Shown one piece after another: positions 8,545 to 16,745 of a stretch of DNA of 34,263 nucleotides. This DNA comes from Bacteroidota bacterium (GTDB lineage Bacteria; Bacteroidota; Bacteroidia; Flavobacteriales; Flavobacteriaceae). The position numbers and the translations under genes are program-made. The first letter of the stretch is position 1. Every line of letters begins with the position of its first letter. The stretch is taken from the NCBI GenBank assembly GCA_012522045.1, contig JAAYLC010000058.1, positions 1 through 34,263 of the forward strand, given 5' to 3'. A model generated the notes under the pieces. The model was not told the origin of the DNA, searched no databases, and worked only from the letters and a program-made list of their open reading frames with translations.

Positions 8545-9387
8545 ATGAAAACACTTTTAGAAGCAATTCTTTCGAAAAACGGGTTTCAACTTTCTCGCTA
8601 TCGACCTCTTTCCGGAGGCGATATCAATGCGGTATATTTATTGGAAACCACTCCAAAACTCGTGGTGAAAATCAATGACAAACACCGATATCCCGGGATG
8701 TTTTCTGCCGAAGCAAAAGGATTGAAACTCCTAAAATCAAGTGATAGCTTTTTAATTCCGGAGGTTATTGACACGGGCGAAATTGGCGATTTTTCATATT
8801 TATTGATGACCTATATAGAAAGCGGAAAGGCTGATGGGAATTTTTCGGAAAGATTTGCTGTTGCTTTGGCGACTTTACACCGTTGTACACACGAGAAATT
8901 CGGTTTGGGATACGCCAATTACATCGGAAGCTTGCCACAGTACAACGCCTTTTGCGATACCGCAGATGCATTATATATCACGCAACGGTTGGAACCTCAG
9001 TTTAAATTGGCTTCCGAAAAAGGCTTTCCGGTAAAACCTTCTGCATCTTTTTATGAAAATATTTCCGACGAAATTCCCCATGAAAAACCTTCGCTCATTC
9101 ATGGCGATTTATGGTCCGGAAATTATTTGATTTCCCGAGACGGAAATCCGGTTTTAATAGATCCGGCGGTTTCCTATGCTTCCCGTGAAATGGATTTGGC
9201 CATGATGCAGTTGTTCGGAGGATTTGACAACGCTATCTACAAAAATTACCATGCCATTTTTCCATTGGAGGAAGGTTGGCAAAAACGCGTGGACATTTGG
9301 CAATTATACTATCTCTTGGTGCATCTGAACTTGTTTGGAAGCAGCTATTTAAGCGCTGTAAAAACCATCATCAACCGCTATGCATGA
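8545..9387 (+). CDS. fructosamine kinase family protein (ketosamine-3-kinase-like)
   Basis: A 280-residue kinase of the fructosamine kinase / aminoglycoside phosphotransferase-like fold. Family members phosphorylate the 3-position of sugars attached to amines (fructosamines, ribulosamines), which destabilises the glycation product and repairs glycated proteins. Visible motifs are 'LSGGDINAVYLL' (ATP loop, about 22-33), K42 in 'LVVKIN', the catalytic 'HGDLWSGN' (186-193) and the metal-binding 'LIDPAVSYASREMDLAM' (D206), which is highly characteristic of this family. It lies 18 bases after folA and converges with sulP across a 10-base gap. Bacterial family members act mainly on low-molecular-weight substrates, but the exact substrate cannot be read from sequence. 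Confidence 0.9.
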   Translation: MKTLLEAILSKNGFQLSRYRPLSGGDINAVYLLETTPKLVVKINDKHRYPGMFSAEAKGLKLLKSSDSFLIPEVIDTGEIGDFSYLLMTYIESGKADGNFSERFAVALATLHRCTHEKFGLGYANYIGSLPQYNAFCDTADALYITQRLEPQFKLASEKGFPVKPSASFYENISDEIPHEKPSLIHGDLWSGNYLISRDGNPVLIDPAVSYASREMDLAMMQLFGGFDNAIYKNYHAIFPLEEGWQKRVDIWQLYYLLVHLNLFGSSYLSAVKTIINRYA

Positions 9388-9392
9388 ATTGC

Positions 9393-9414
9393 TAAAATCA
9401 GGAATCCGATTTTA
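9393..9414. terminator. weak candidate hairpin between converging genes
   Basis: A 7-bp inverted repeat, TAAAATC (9393-9399) and GATTTTA (9408-9414), with an 8-base loop, sits across the junction of the fructosamine-kinase gene and the 3' end of the sulP gene. A/T runs at the stem bases could help termination either way, but the stem is short and AT-rich. Confidence 0.3.
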
Positions 9415-11074
9415 ATAACTCCTCAGCACGAATAAGGGCATCATCAATATTATTGAGAATATTTTGTTTACCTATAAGGGTATATAGTCCAGCATTGTAT
9501 AACTCTTCTTTTACCTCCCGTTGGGCACCTGAGATGATAATTTTGGTTCCTGCGCCGTGCAATTTTTCATGAAATTCCTTTAATCGGGTGACTCCCGTGG
9601 CATCGATGAAAGGCACGTGGCGCATTCTCAGAATCAGCACTTTCGGTTCTTCTCTCAAATCGCTCAAAATGTCCTGAAACTTTTGAGAAGCTGCAAAAAA
9701 CATAGGACCGTTGATTTCATACAACATAATACCTTTGGGAATGTAGGCCAATTCCTCTTCAAAAGTTTTTCGTTCTTCAAATTCCGGAGTTTCCAGTAAA
9801 TTTTTTCTGTTATCGACGGTAGTGGCTTCGCTCATGCGTTTCATAAAAATAAAACTGGATAAAATCAATCCGATTTCAATAGCCAAAATCAAATCGAAGA
9901 AGACGGTGAGAAGGAAAGTTGTCAAAAGCACGACGATGTCCATACGGTTGCTTTTGAGCAAATCTCTAAACTGACGCCATTCGCTCATATGATACGCCAC
10001 TACTACGAGGATTCCTGCCAAACAAGATAACGGAATAAGTTTGGCAATCGGGATGAAGAACAACATAGTCAAAAGCAGAAAAATGGAATGCACAATACCG
10101 GCAATCGGGGTTCTTCCTCCATTTTTCACGTTGGTTGCGGTTCGGGCGATGGCTCCCGTTGCGGGAATTCCTCCAAACAATCCGGAGAAAATATTTCCCA
10201 CGCCTTGGGCTACTAATTCCATATTGGACCGATGCTTTCCTCCCACCATTCCGTCTGCAACAACTGCCGACAATAACGATTCAATGGCGCCTAACAACGC
10301 AATGGCAATGGCCGGTTGTATGAGCTCTTTGACAATTTCAAAATTAATCCCCGGAATTTGCGGTGCAGGAATTTTATTGGAGATTTCTCCAAAACTGCTT
10401 TCAATGGTTGCTACCGGCAAATCAAAAAAGTAAATCAACGCCGTGGACAGGACAATCGCTACAAACGAACCGGGAATCACGCGCGTGATTCTGTAAAAGT
10501 TTAAGGATAAAATAACCGTTCCGACCGCAATGGCGACCGCGATCCAATTGATACTATCCAGATGTTGAAAATAAGCAATCCACTTATCGACAAAATCAGC
10601 GGGAACTTCTTCCATTTGCAATCCCAAAAAATCTTTAATCTGCGTGGAGAAAATAACGACCGCGATTCCGCTGGTGAATCCGATAATTAACGGATAAGAA
10701 ATAAATTTCAGATAATTTCCCAACCTCAAAAGCCCCAACCCGATTATGATAAACCCCGCCATAAACGTGGCAATGGTCAATCCTTCCACTCCGTGTTCTT
10801 GAACAATTCCAAAAACAATAATGATAAAAGCGCCCGTCGGTCCACCGATTTGAACCCGGCTTCCGCCCAAAACAGAGATTAAAAATCCGGCGACAATCGC
10901 AGTAATAATTCCTTTTTCGGGAGACACTCCGGAAGCAATGGCAAAAGCAATTGCCAAAGGCAATGCAACAATTCCAACGATAATTCCCGCAACAATATCT
11001 CTTGAAAGCTGCTTTTTGCTGATGCCGTTTTTAAGCAACGTAAAAAACTTGGGGACAAATTCCTTAGTACTCAT
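9398..11074 (-). CDS. SulP/SLC26-family anion transporter with STAS domain
   Basis: A 558-residue protein with about 10-12 hydrophobic segments in residues 25-420 and a C-terminal STAS domain (about 445-555). The transport core shows SulP landmarks: 'GIIVGIVALPLAIAFAIASG' near the N-terminus, 'IQIGGPTGAF'-type sequence (here VQIGGPTGAF) in the substrate site, and 'NIFSGLFGGIPATGAIARTA'. The STAS part reads 'LILRMRHVPFIDATGVTRLKEF', with the usual anti-sigma-antagonist loop. SulP proteins carry sulfate, bicarbonate or other anions across the inner membrane, usually with Na+ or H+. The substrate is not readable here, and no carbonic anhydrase or sulfate-assimilation gene sits alongside. About 150 bases separate it from the cardiolipin synthase gene upstream on the same strand. 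Confidence 0.93.
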   Translation of the reverse strand: MSTKEFVPKFFTLLKNGISKKQLSRDIVAGIIVGIVALPLAIAFAIASGVSPEKGIITAIVAGFLISVLGGSRVQIGGPTGAFIIIVFGIVQEHGVEGLTIATFMAGFIIIGLGLLRLGNYLKFISYPLIIGFTSGIAVVIFSTQIKDFLGLQMEEVPADFVDKWIAYFQHLDSINWIAVAIAVGTVILSLNFYRITRVIPGSFVAIVLSTALIYFFDLPVATIESSFGEISNKIPAPQIPGINFEIVKELIQPAIAIALLGAIESLLSAVVADGMVGGKHRSNMELVAQGVGNIFSGLFGGIPATGAIARTATNVKNGGRTPIAGIVHSIFLLLTMLFFIPIAKLIPLSCLAGILVVVAYHMSEWRQFRDLLKSNRMDIVVLLTTFLLTVFFDLILAIEIGLILSSFIFMKRMSEATTVDNRKNLLETPEFEERKTFEEELAYIPKGIMLYEINGPMFFAASQKFQDILSDLREEPKVLILRMRHVPFIDATGVTRLKEFHEKLHGAGTKIIISGAQREVKEELYNAGLYTLIGKQNILNNIDDALIRAEELLKSDS

Positions 11075-11227
11075 TTGTTTATCGTTTTTGTTAATGGGAT
11101 GTTTCTCAATTTAAATTATAAAATCTTCTTGATTTCATTTTAAACCCTTATTAATTGGGAATCGCTTAGAATATAGAATCTCTTTTCAGATTTGCAATGA
11201 TATAAATCAATATATTTAGATGTTCAT

Positions 11228-12676
11228 TTATAACATGGGCGAAACCAGCTTGGCAATTCGCTCGAGCAACTGCATCCATTTAGGGCGTGCTTTCCATACA
11301 TCGCTATCGATTTTCTCCGCATCATTCAGGTCTGAATAAAAAATATTTTTAAGTTCTTTTGCTGTATCTGCGTCGTAGACAATCGCATTCACTTCAAAAT
11401 TTAAATCAAAACTTCGAAGATCCATGTTCGCCGTTCCGATCATGGCAATGCTGTCATCCGCAACAATGGTTTTGGCATGAATAAATCCTTTTTTATAAAG
11501 ATAAATTTCCACTCCGGCATTCAGCAATTCGTTGTAATACGATCTTGCTGCGGCGTTGACAAATCTCGAGTCGGAAATTCCGGGAACCAACAATTTCACG
11601 TTTACACCGCTTAAAGACGCAATTATCAAGGCGTCCATCAACGTTTCACCGGGAATAAAATAAGGCGTAGTAATCAGGATTTCTCGTTTTGCCAAATTGA
11701 TGGTCTGCACAATCGAGTAAAGCACCGAGGAAGTTTTCGAATCGGGACCACTTGCAACAATCTGTACGATTTTATTGTCATCCGTGCTGTCTATTTCATC
11801 CGGAAAAAAAAGAGTGCCCGGTTGAATTTTTTCTTTCGAACAGAAATTCCAATCGGTCAGAAAAAGGTATTGCAAATAAAATACTCCCGGTCCGTCAATT
11901 CGCAAATGCGTATCTCGCCAATAAAGTTGATCCTCCTTTTTGTTGATGTATTTATCGCTGACGTTAATTCCTCCAACAAAAGCCGTTTGACCGTCAACAA
12001 TAATAATCTTTCGGTGATTTCGATAATTAATTTGATTGGCCAATGCGATAAATGAAATCTTTAAAAAAGGGAAAATCTGTACGCCGGCAGTTTTCAGCCG
12101 TTTTACCATCTTTTTACGAATGGAACGACTGCCGAAATCGTCATAAATAAATCGAACCACAACCCCTTCTTGTACTTTTTTAATCAGTAGTTTTTCAATT
12201 TCCTTACCGATTTCGTCATCTTCAAATATGTAATATTCAATATGCACGTGATGTTTTGCATTTTGAATCGCGCGAAGGACTTCCGGAAATTTTTCTTCTC
12301 CGTTTTTTAATATGGATACACTGTTTTCGGCAGTTAGCGGACTTTGGATGTCTCGGGTCAACATCACGGCAAGTTTCTTATTTCCTTGAAAAACCGTTTC
12401 GTTTTCAATAAAAATCTGCTTGGAATAATTGTGAATTTGTGCTCTTAGCTGTGAGGCGGTCTCTTCATTTTCAATGAGCTTTTTGGAGTATATTTTCTTA
12501 TTTCGGAAGTTCGTTCCAAACATGAAATAGAAAATCATTCCGGCAATGGGAACAAAAACGGCAAATAAGAGATAAGCAAGTGTTTTGGTGGCGCTGCGCG
12601 TATCAAAAACAATACGAAAACAGACAATTACCAAAATAAGAATATATACGATTTCAATAACGAGTATCCAGTTCAT
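11228..12676 (-). CDS. cls: cardiolipin synthase (bacterial PLD type)
   Basis: A 482-residue membrane protein with two N-terminal helices (about 3-21 and 33-53) and two phospholipase D HKD motifs. The first is at H221-K223-D228 in 'HRKIIIVDGQTAFVGG'. The second is at H400-K402-D407 in 'HAKTIVADDSIAMIGTANMD'. This length and layout match bacterial cardiolipin synthases (ClsA type), which join two phosphatidylglycerols to make cardiolipin and glycerol at the inner membrane. It lies in a same-strand run with the HdeD-like gene (upstream) and sulP (downstream), but with gaps of 78 and about 150 bases, so a shared transcript is possible and not certain. Both HKD sites look intact. Confidence 0.95.
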   Translation of the reverse strand: MNWILVIEIVYILILVIVCFRIVFDTRSATKTLAYLLFAVFVPIAGMIFYFMFGTNFRNKKIYSKKLIENEETASQLRAQIHNYSKQIFIENETVFQGNKKLAVMLTRDIQSPLTAENSVSILKNGEEKFPEVLRAIQNAKHHVHIEYYIFEDDEIGKEIEKLLIKKVQEGVVVRFIYDDFGSRSIRKKMVKRLKTAGVQIFPFLKISFIALANQINYRNHRKIIIVDGQTAFVGGINVSDKYINKKEDQLYWRDTHLRIDGPGVFYLQYLFLTDWNFCSKEKIQPGTLFFPDEIDSTDDNKIVQIVASGPDSKTSSVLYSIVQTINLAKREILITTPYFIPGETLMDALIIASLSGVNVKLLVPGISDSRFVNAAARSYYNELLNAGVEIYLYKKGFIHAKTIVADDSIAMIGTANMDLRSFDLNFEVNAIVYDADTAKELKNIFYSDLNDAEKIDSDVWKARPKWMQLLERIAKLVSPML

Positions 12677-12754
12677 TCCATTGATTGCCTATGAAATATG
12701 CCAAACGGGCTGCTGCTTATAATAAACCTGTTGTCAGGGAAGCGTGAAACCAAT

Positions 12755-13321
12755 TTAATCGTCCAATATCCATTTTTTTAATTTTCTCAATCGAAAGGCT
12801 AGAATTAAATTTACAATTCCGATTAATATAAATGCCATTCCGGTGTAAAATACAATTGTAATCCCTCCGATTACCGGATTGATGATAATCAATAACGAGA
12901 AAATCACTCCCAAAATCCCTAAGATGAGATAAATCCACCAGTAGTTTACATCAATTTTTTTGAGGCTTACTGCACCGCCGATTGTCAACACAGCGCGGAA
13001 GAGAATCCCAAACCCTACGTAAAAAGGAAGCGCGAGCATCGTGAGCGCAGGATGCGTGAGCAACAAAATACCGATTAGCAAATCAATGATTCCCCCGGCA
13101 AGCAGCCACCCCCAATTGTCATTGACTTTTCGGTTGCTGATTGCAAAGACAATTTCCAACACTCCGGTGATGAAAAAAATTGCCGCAAACATAAATGCCA
13201 AAGAAATATAGGCTGTTAAGGGAGTGGCAAAAACCCATAATCCGGTGATGAGCATCACGATTCCCAACAATAAAATTAAATACCAATAGCGGATGGTACG
13301 CGGTAAATGTCTGTTTTCCAT
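12755..13321 (-). CDS. HdeD-like (DUF308) integral membrane protein
   Basis: A 188-residue protein made almost entirely of six hydrophobic helices in three repeated pairs, each pair containing a G/L-rich turn such as 'GWLLAGGIIDLLIGILLL' and 'WWIYLILGILGVIFSLLII'. This is the pattern of the HdeD/DUF308 family, named after an Escherichia coli acid-resistance membrane protein. The biochemical function is unclear. The ATG start at 13321 and the charged N-terminus (MENRHLPRTIRYWY) look natural. It precedes cls on the same strand, which would fit a membrane-stress grouping, but that is inference. An alternative minus-strand frame at 12717-12938 is only a shadow of this gene. Confidence 0.87.
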   Translation of the reverse strand: MENRHLPRTIRYWYLILLLGIVMLITGLWVFATPLTAYISLAFMFAAIFFITGVLEIVFAISNRKVNDNWGWLLAGGIIDLLIGILLLTHPALTMLALPFYVGFGILFRAVLTIGGAVSLKKIDVNYWWIYLILGILGVIFSLLIIINPVIGGITIVFYTGMAFILIGIVNLILAFRLRKLKKWILDD

Positions 13322-13523
13322 AGTTCTATAAATTTAAATTCTTTTAAAAATTCACAAGCGATACTTTAATTTATTCCATATTAGCAATAAAGTTAAGCTT
13401 TTAATTTGACTTTTTACACGTTTAGAAAGGGAGAAGCATTTCATTTTAATGAATATGAAAATTGAAGCATTCCGATTCAGGATGGCTACTTATTCACGGT
13501 AAAAGCAATATAAAAAGTACGAT

Positions 13524-13949
13524 TTAGTGTACCGGCTTGGTTCTGTTGGTAAACTTGTCAAAGAGGATGTTTAATATGAAATGAAACACACAGAACATGA
13601 TTCCGACCACCACAAAATTATTGTAGAGATTTCTGATGTAGATTTCACTTCTTTCTATGGAATAAAGGTAGTTGACAATCACCAAACTAGCGAGTAAGGA
13701 AATGAAAAAGGACAATACTTTCCAAAATGCATTGATGTTTCTAAAGGCGTAATTAAGCATTACAAAAATAAAACAACAGATCAACGAAAGGATGATAACC
13801 TTAAGCCTGTAATTGAAGACATCGTCCATAGAAATGGTCAAAAGATGGTAACAATTCCAATCTTCATAGAATTTATATATCAGTTCTTTTGTCAAAAGAA
13901 AATGAACGATGAAGAGACCAACTCTTTTAAGTATTGCGAAGTATAACAT
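13524..13949 (-). CDS. small integral membrane protein of unknown function
   Basis: A 141-residue protein I do not recognise. It has four likely membrane helices (about 1-20, 50-69, 75-95 and 110-131) and a short charged C-terminus (NRTKPVH). The loops contain many aromatic residues and the N-terminal loop carries 'KFYEDWNCYH'. The start is an ATG at 13949. It stands alone, separated by about 200 bases from the HdeD-like gene and about 290 bases from the alpha/beta hydrolase gene. The hydrophobic pattern is regular enough to support real coding, but no family or partner is evident. Confidence 0.55.
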   Translation of the reverse strand: MLYFAILKRVGLFIVHFLLTKELIYKFYEDWNCYHLLTISMDDVFNYRLKVIILSLICCFIFVMLNYAFRNINAFWKVLSFFISLLASLVIVNYLYSIERSEIYIRNLYNNFVVVGIMFCVFHFILNILFDKFTNRTKPVH

Positions 13950-14239
13950 CTTCTTTTACAGGAATAGTCTGTATGAATTTTTATAGATTTTCAAAATAGC
14001 ATATAGTCCCACTAAAATGCAAAAAATATTTAACATTTTGAATCTTCCGTCACATATTAACAAATTTGCGTTCTATAACATTGAAAAAAGACATATTATC
14101 GCTCTTGAAAAACCGTTTAAGCCCTTAATAATTCCCGTTTATAAACTTTGTGCAATACGTATGTATCCTAGGTATCTTAATTTTAAGAAAATCTTTTCTG
14201 CAAAGCGAAGTCCTGAATTTTAAAGAGATTCAACTCGAA

Positions 14240-15007
14240 TTACAGAACGCTTAAAATAAATTGAGTGCATTTTTCAAGGACGAGCTCCGGAATTTCTTTG
14301 TGGGGCGTGTGACCGATTTCCGGAATGATAAATTTCTTGGCTTTTCCGCTTACTTGATTCAATGTTTTTTCCACCTGTTGCAAACTCCCATATTCATCAG
14401 CTTCGCCTTGAATAAATAATAAAGGACAACGAATGGCTGCCAATTTTGATTCGATATTCCAATTTTTATAATCCGCTCGCGTCCAAGTTTCTGTCCACGC
14501 TTTAAACAGGGTCTCCGTCTTGTCTCCGTGATATTTTTCCAAGCGTTGCGGAAGATTTGTGGTTTTATAAGCTGTGATTGTTTTGTAAATTCCTTGTAAA
14601 GTAATGTCTTCCACAAAAATATGTGCCGCTTCGGCAATGACTGCTTTTACTTTTTCAGGATATTTACTTGCTGTCAGCAAGGAGATGGTTCCTCCGTCGC
14701 TGTGACCGAATAGCAATGCCTCTTCAATTTCCAGAAATTCCAACAATTCCGCTAAAACATCCGCTTCCAACTCCATATAATTTGTCGGACGTTCGTGAGT
14801 CGGCATGGGTGCAGACTTTCCATAGCCCAGTCTGTCGTACAGGAGAAGATTGCAATTGCTGGCGATTGCCAACTGCTTCGGAAAATCCCTCCACAGTTCC
14901 ACACAGCCCAAACTGTCATGCAGAAACACCAAGGTAGGACGGTTTTTAAACTTTTTATGATGTTTGATGTAGAGCTGATCGAATTGCGATGTTTTCAAAG
15001 GCTTCAA
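14240..15007 (-). CDS. alpha/beta hydrolase
   Basis: A 255-residue alpha/beta hydrolase. The nucleophile elbow 'LFGHSDGG' puts the catalytic serine at S103. The oxyanion-hole region is 'VFLHDSLGCVELW' (about 27-39), and the conserved 'YDRLGYGKS' lies just before the cap. The catalytic histidine is in 'EIGHTPHKE' near the C-terminus, and the acid is probably the D in 'IQGEADEYG'. These are general esterase/lyase/peptidase fold features and do not show the substrate. No ATG exists in frame: the frame opens at TTG 15007 (TTG-AAG-CCT), and a TAA lies just upstream inside a run of nine A, so a TTG start is required unless the homopolymer length is wrong. A few plus-strand frames across it are shadows. 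Confidence 0.88.
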   Translation of the reverse strand: MKPLKTSQFDQLYIKHHKKFKNRPTLVFLHDSLGCVELWRDFPKQLAIASNCNLLLYDRLGYGKSAPMPTHERPTNYMELEADVLAELLEFLEIEEALLFGHSDGGTISLLTASKYPEKVKAVIAEAAHIFVEDITLQGIYKTITAYKTTNLPQRLEKYHGDKTETLFKAWTETWTRADYKNWNIESKLAAIRCPLLFIQGEADEYGSLQQVEKTLNQVSGKAKKFIIPEIGHTPHKEIPELVLEKCTQFILSVL

Positions 15008-15135
15008 GGGTGTTTTTTTTTACGGATTTCTATTACTTAAAAATGCAAGTTAACAAGATAAAACCGAATGTACTTTTAATTTTTAATCTTGTTTTTTCAA
15101 ACAGCCGAAAGCCACGCACGCTTCAAAACAATAAA

Positions 15136-15166
15136 AAAACTGCCGAACTTAAAATCCGGCAGTTTT
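15136..15166 (-). terminator. rho-independent terminator of the DoxD-DoxA gene
   Basis: AAAACTGCCG (15136-15145) and CGGCAGTTTT (15157-15166) form a perfect 10-bp stem with an 11-base loop. On the minus strand the stem is followed by a run of T, as required for termination, and it starts about 18 bases beyond the stop of the DoxD-DoxA gene. Confidence 0.88.
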
Positions 15167-15183
15167 AAAAATCAGTTTCAAGA

Positions 15184-16194
15184 CTATTGAATATTCGCAA
15201 CCCATTCAACCCCGCTGATGTCAATCAGTTTGACCGAATAGTTGTCCTTAATTTCAAGCCCTTTCAAATCAATATGGATATCAGCTTTGGCCCCTAATGG
15301 TAAAATCAAACTGTGTTTGCCCGGTTTGATTTTTGCTACATAGTGATTGTGGATTTTCGAGGTGGGATATTGTGACAGTTCTTCTTGCCCCAGTGATTTG
15401 ACCACTTGTTTGTTTTCGTCAAGAATTTCAATTCCAATCATAAATGAGCCGTACACATCGGCGCCTTCCACACGATACATTTCAAAGCTCAAAACGGAAT
15501 CGTCATGTTGAATGTTTGAAATTTCCACTTTCGGACGCACCGATTTGTTGTGTAAGGTTCCGAACACGCCACCGTGGAAAACTTGATTGGTAAACAAGGT
15601 CAGTCCGATGATGATAATAGCTCCTCCCAGTACTATTTTTGGCATGTTTTTTAGTTGCAGATTGCCCGATCCGAGGAAGGTGAACCATTTCTTTTTGGTG
15701 ACGGAATGTTGTCTTTTCATCAGGTAATTATCCAAGGAATAGGCACCGCTTCCGGTTAAGAATAAGGTAAATCCGCTGGCAACGCCCAAGACTCCAATTT
15801 GCCATTCATCAAGGCAGGTGGTTCCGATCCATCCCGAACCGAGGAGAATTCCCATCGCCAACAGAAACACGCCGACGCTCATCAGTCGCGTAAAAAGCCC
15901 GAGGATGATAAACAATCCGACGATGGCCTCAACAATCGTAAAGGAAACCATCGCAACATGAAGGGCTTCCGGATTTAAAACCAAATATTCTATAATCGGT
16001 TTGATTCCAAGTGCATTGGGCAAGAAATGATTGAATTTTTCTCCGATATATCCTGCTTCTTCCGGGATGAGTTTGTTGTCGATTATCAACCTTCTCCAAA
16101 AAGCAGAAAAATAAGTCCAGCCTACGACCCATCGCAAGGCCAATGTGTAAAGTCCGGCGTTGTTTTGCGCCGTCCGGTTAGTGTTAAGTTTCAT
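15184..16194 (-). CDS. DoxD-DoxA fusion protein (thiosulfate:quinone oxidoreductase-like)
   Basis: A 336-residue protein that joins two domains made as separate subunits in the archaeal thiosulfate:quinone oxidoreductase. The N-terminal half (about 15-150) is a four-helix DoxD/DoxX-type membrane domain with 'LALRWVVGWTYFSAFWRR', 'LGLFTRLMSVGVFLLAMG' and 'LFLTGSGAYSLDNYL'. After a helix around 195-212, the C-terminal half (about 213-336) is DoxA-like: 'FTNQVFHGGVFGTLHNKSVRP' followed by a beta-rich domain probably outside the inner membrane. Known role of the family: passing electrons from thiosulfate to quinone. Activity in Bacteroidota is not established, and no sulfur-oxidation genes are nearby. 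It is the only native gene here ending in TAG. It is followed by a strong terminator. Confidence 0.85.
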   Translation of the reverse strand: MKLNTNRTAQNNAGLYTLALRWVVGWTYFSAFWRRLIIDNKLIPEEAGYIGEKFNHFLPNALGIKPIIEYLVLNPEALHVAMVSFTIVEAIVGLFIILGLFTRLMSVGVFLLAMGILLGSGWIGTTCLDEWQIGVLGVASGFTLFLTGSGAYSLDNYLMKRQHSVTKKKWFTFLGSGNLQLKNMPKIVLGGAIIIIGLTLFTNQVFHGGVFGTLHNKSVRPKVEISNIQHDDSVLSFEMYRVEGADVYGSFMIGIEILDENKQVVKSLGQEELSQYPTSKIHNHYVAKIKPGKHSLILPLGAKADIHIDLKGLEIKDNYSVKLIDISGVEWVANIQ

Positions 16195-16251
16195 TGAAAA
16201 AATATATTTTAATTAAACGTAAAAAAATGATTGATCAGCTGCTGAAGCAAA

Positions 16252-16623
16252 TCAGGCGATATCCAGTTTTAAACGTTTGTATAAAATATATTTCGGCGGG
16301 CTGTTGCCTGTAAAAGTTTTGGAATACTGTCCGTTGAATCCGGGCTGGGAGATAATAAAAACCGGCAAGGAAACGAAACTACTGAAATCGATTTCAGCGA
16401 TTACCTTTTGTTCTTTTGAAATTGAAGTTTCTGACCCGTGTTGAAAAAATTGACAAGAAAAAGTTTGAACCGTTGTTCTGGACTTATTCAACGGTTTCTG
16501 ATATTCCTCCACTACCAGTCCGTAAACCGTTTCTTTGATAATGCACGGACTTAAAGCAAGTAAAGCAAAACACACCAACAAAATTTGTTTTGCTTTCCTG
16601 ATATTTCTTTCGCTTCGGTTCAT
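16252..16623 (-). CDS. small exported or membrane-anchored protein of unknown function
   Basis: A 123-residue protein I do not recognise. The N-terminus (MNRSERNIRKAK) is basic and followed by a hydrophobic stretch 'ILLVCFALLALSPCII' (about 14-29), which fits a signal peptide or single anchor. A cysteine at its end could be a lipoprotein site, but the preceding residues are not a classic lipobox. The remainder is beta-rich with a 'TVQTFSCQFFQHGSE' segment and a basic C-terminus. It lies just upstream of the DoxD-DoxA gene on the same strand (57-base gap), so the two could be co-transcribed. Length and start look reasonable, but coding status is only moderately sure. Confidence 0.55.
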   Translation of the reverse strand: MNRSERNIRKAKQILLVCFALLALSPCIIKETVYGLVVEEYQKPLNKSRTTVQTFSCQFFQHGSETSISKEQKVIAEIDFSSFVSLPVFIISQPGFNGQYSKTFTGNSPPKYILYKRLKLDIA

Positions 16624-16745
16624 AAAAAGCGAATATAATTGTTTTATAAAGACACTTGAAAAATTTTTGGTGACTTTAGTAAATCTTTAACGAATAGCAC
16701 GCATTTATAATTTGCTCATATTCAAAGCAAAAACACGGATTTTCC

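Noticed and set aside
12717-12938. 73-residue minus-strand frame overlapping the HdeD-like gene
   Set aside because: It lies inside the DUF308 gene in another frame and has no coding character of its own.
14017-14223. 68-residue plus-strand frame in the gap before the alpha/beta hydrolase gene
   Set aside because: No recognisable domain, no promoter match, no ribosome-site cue and mixed composition; likely chance in AT-rich DNA.
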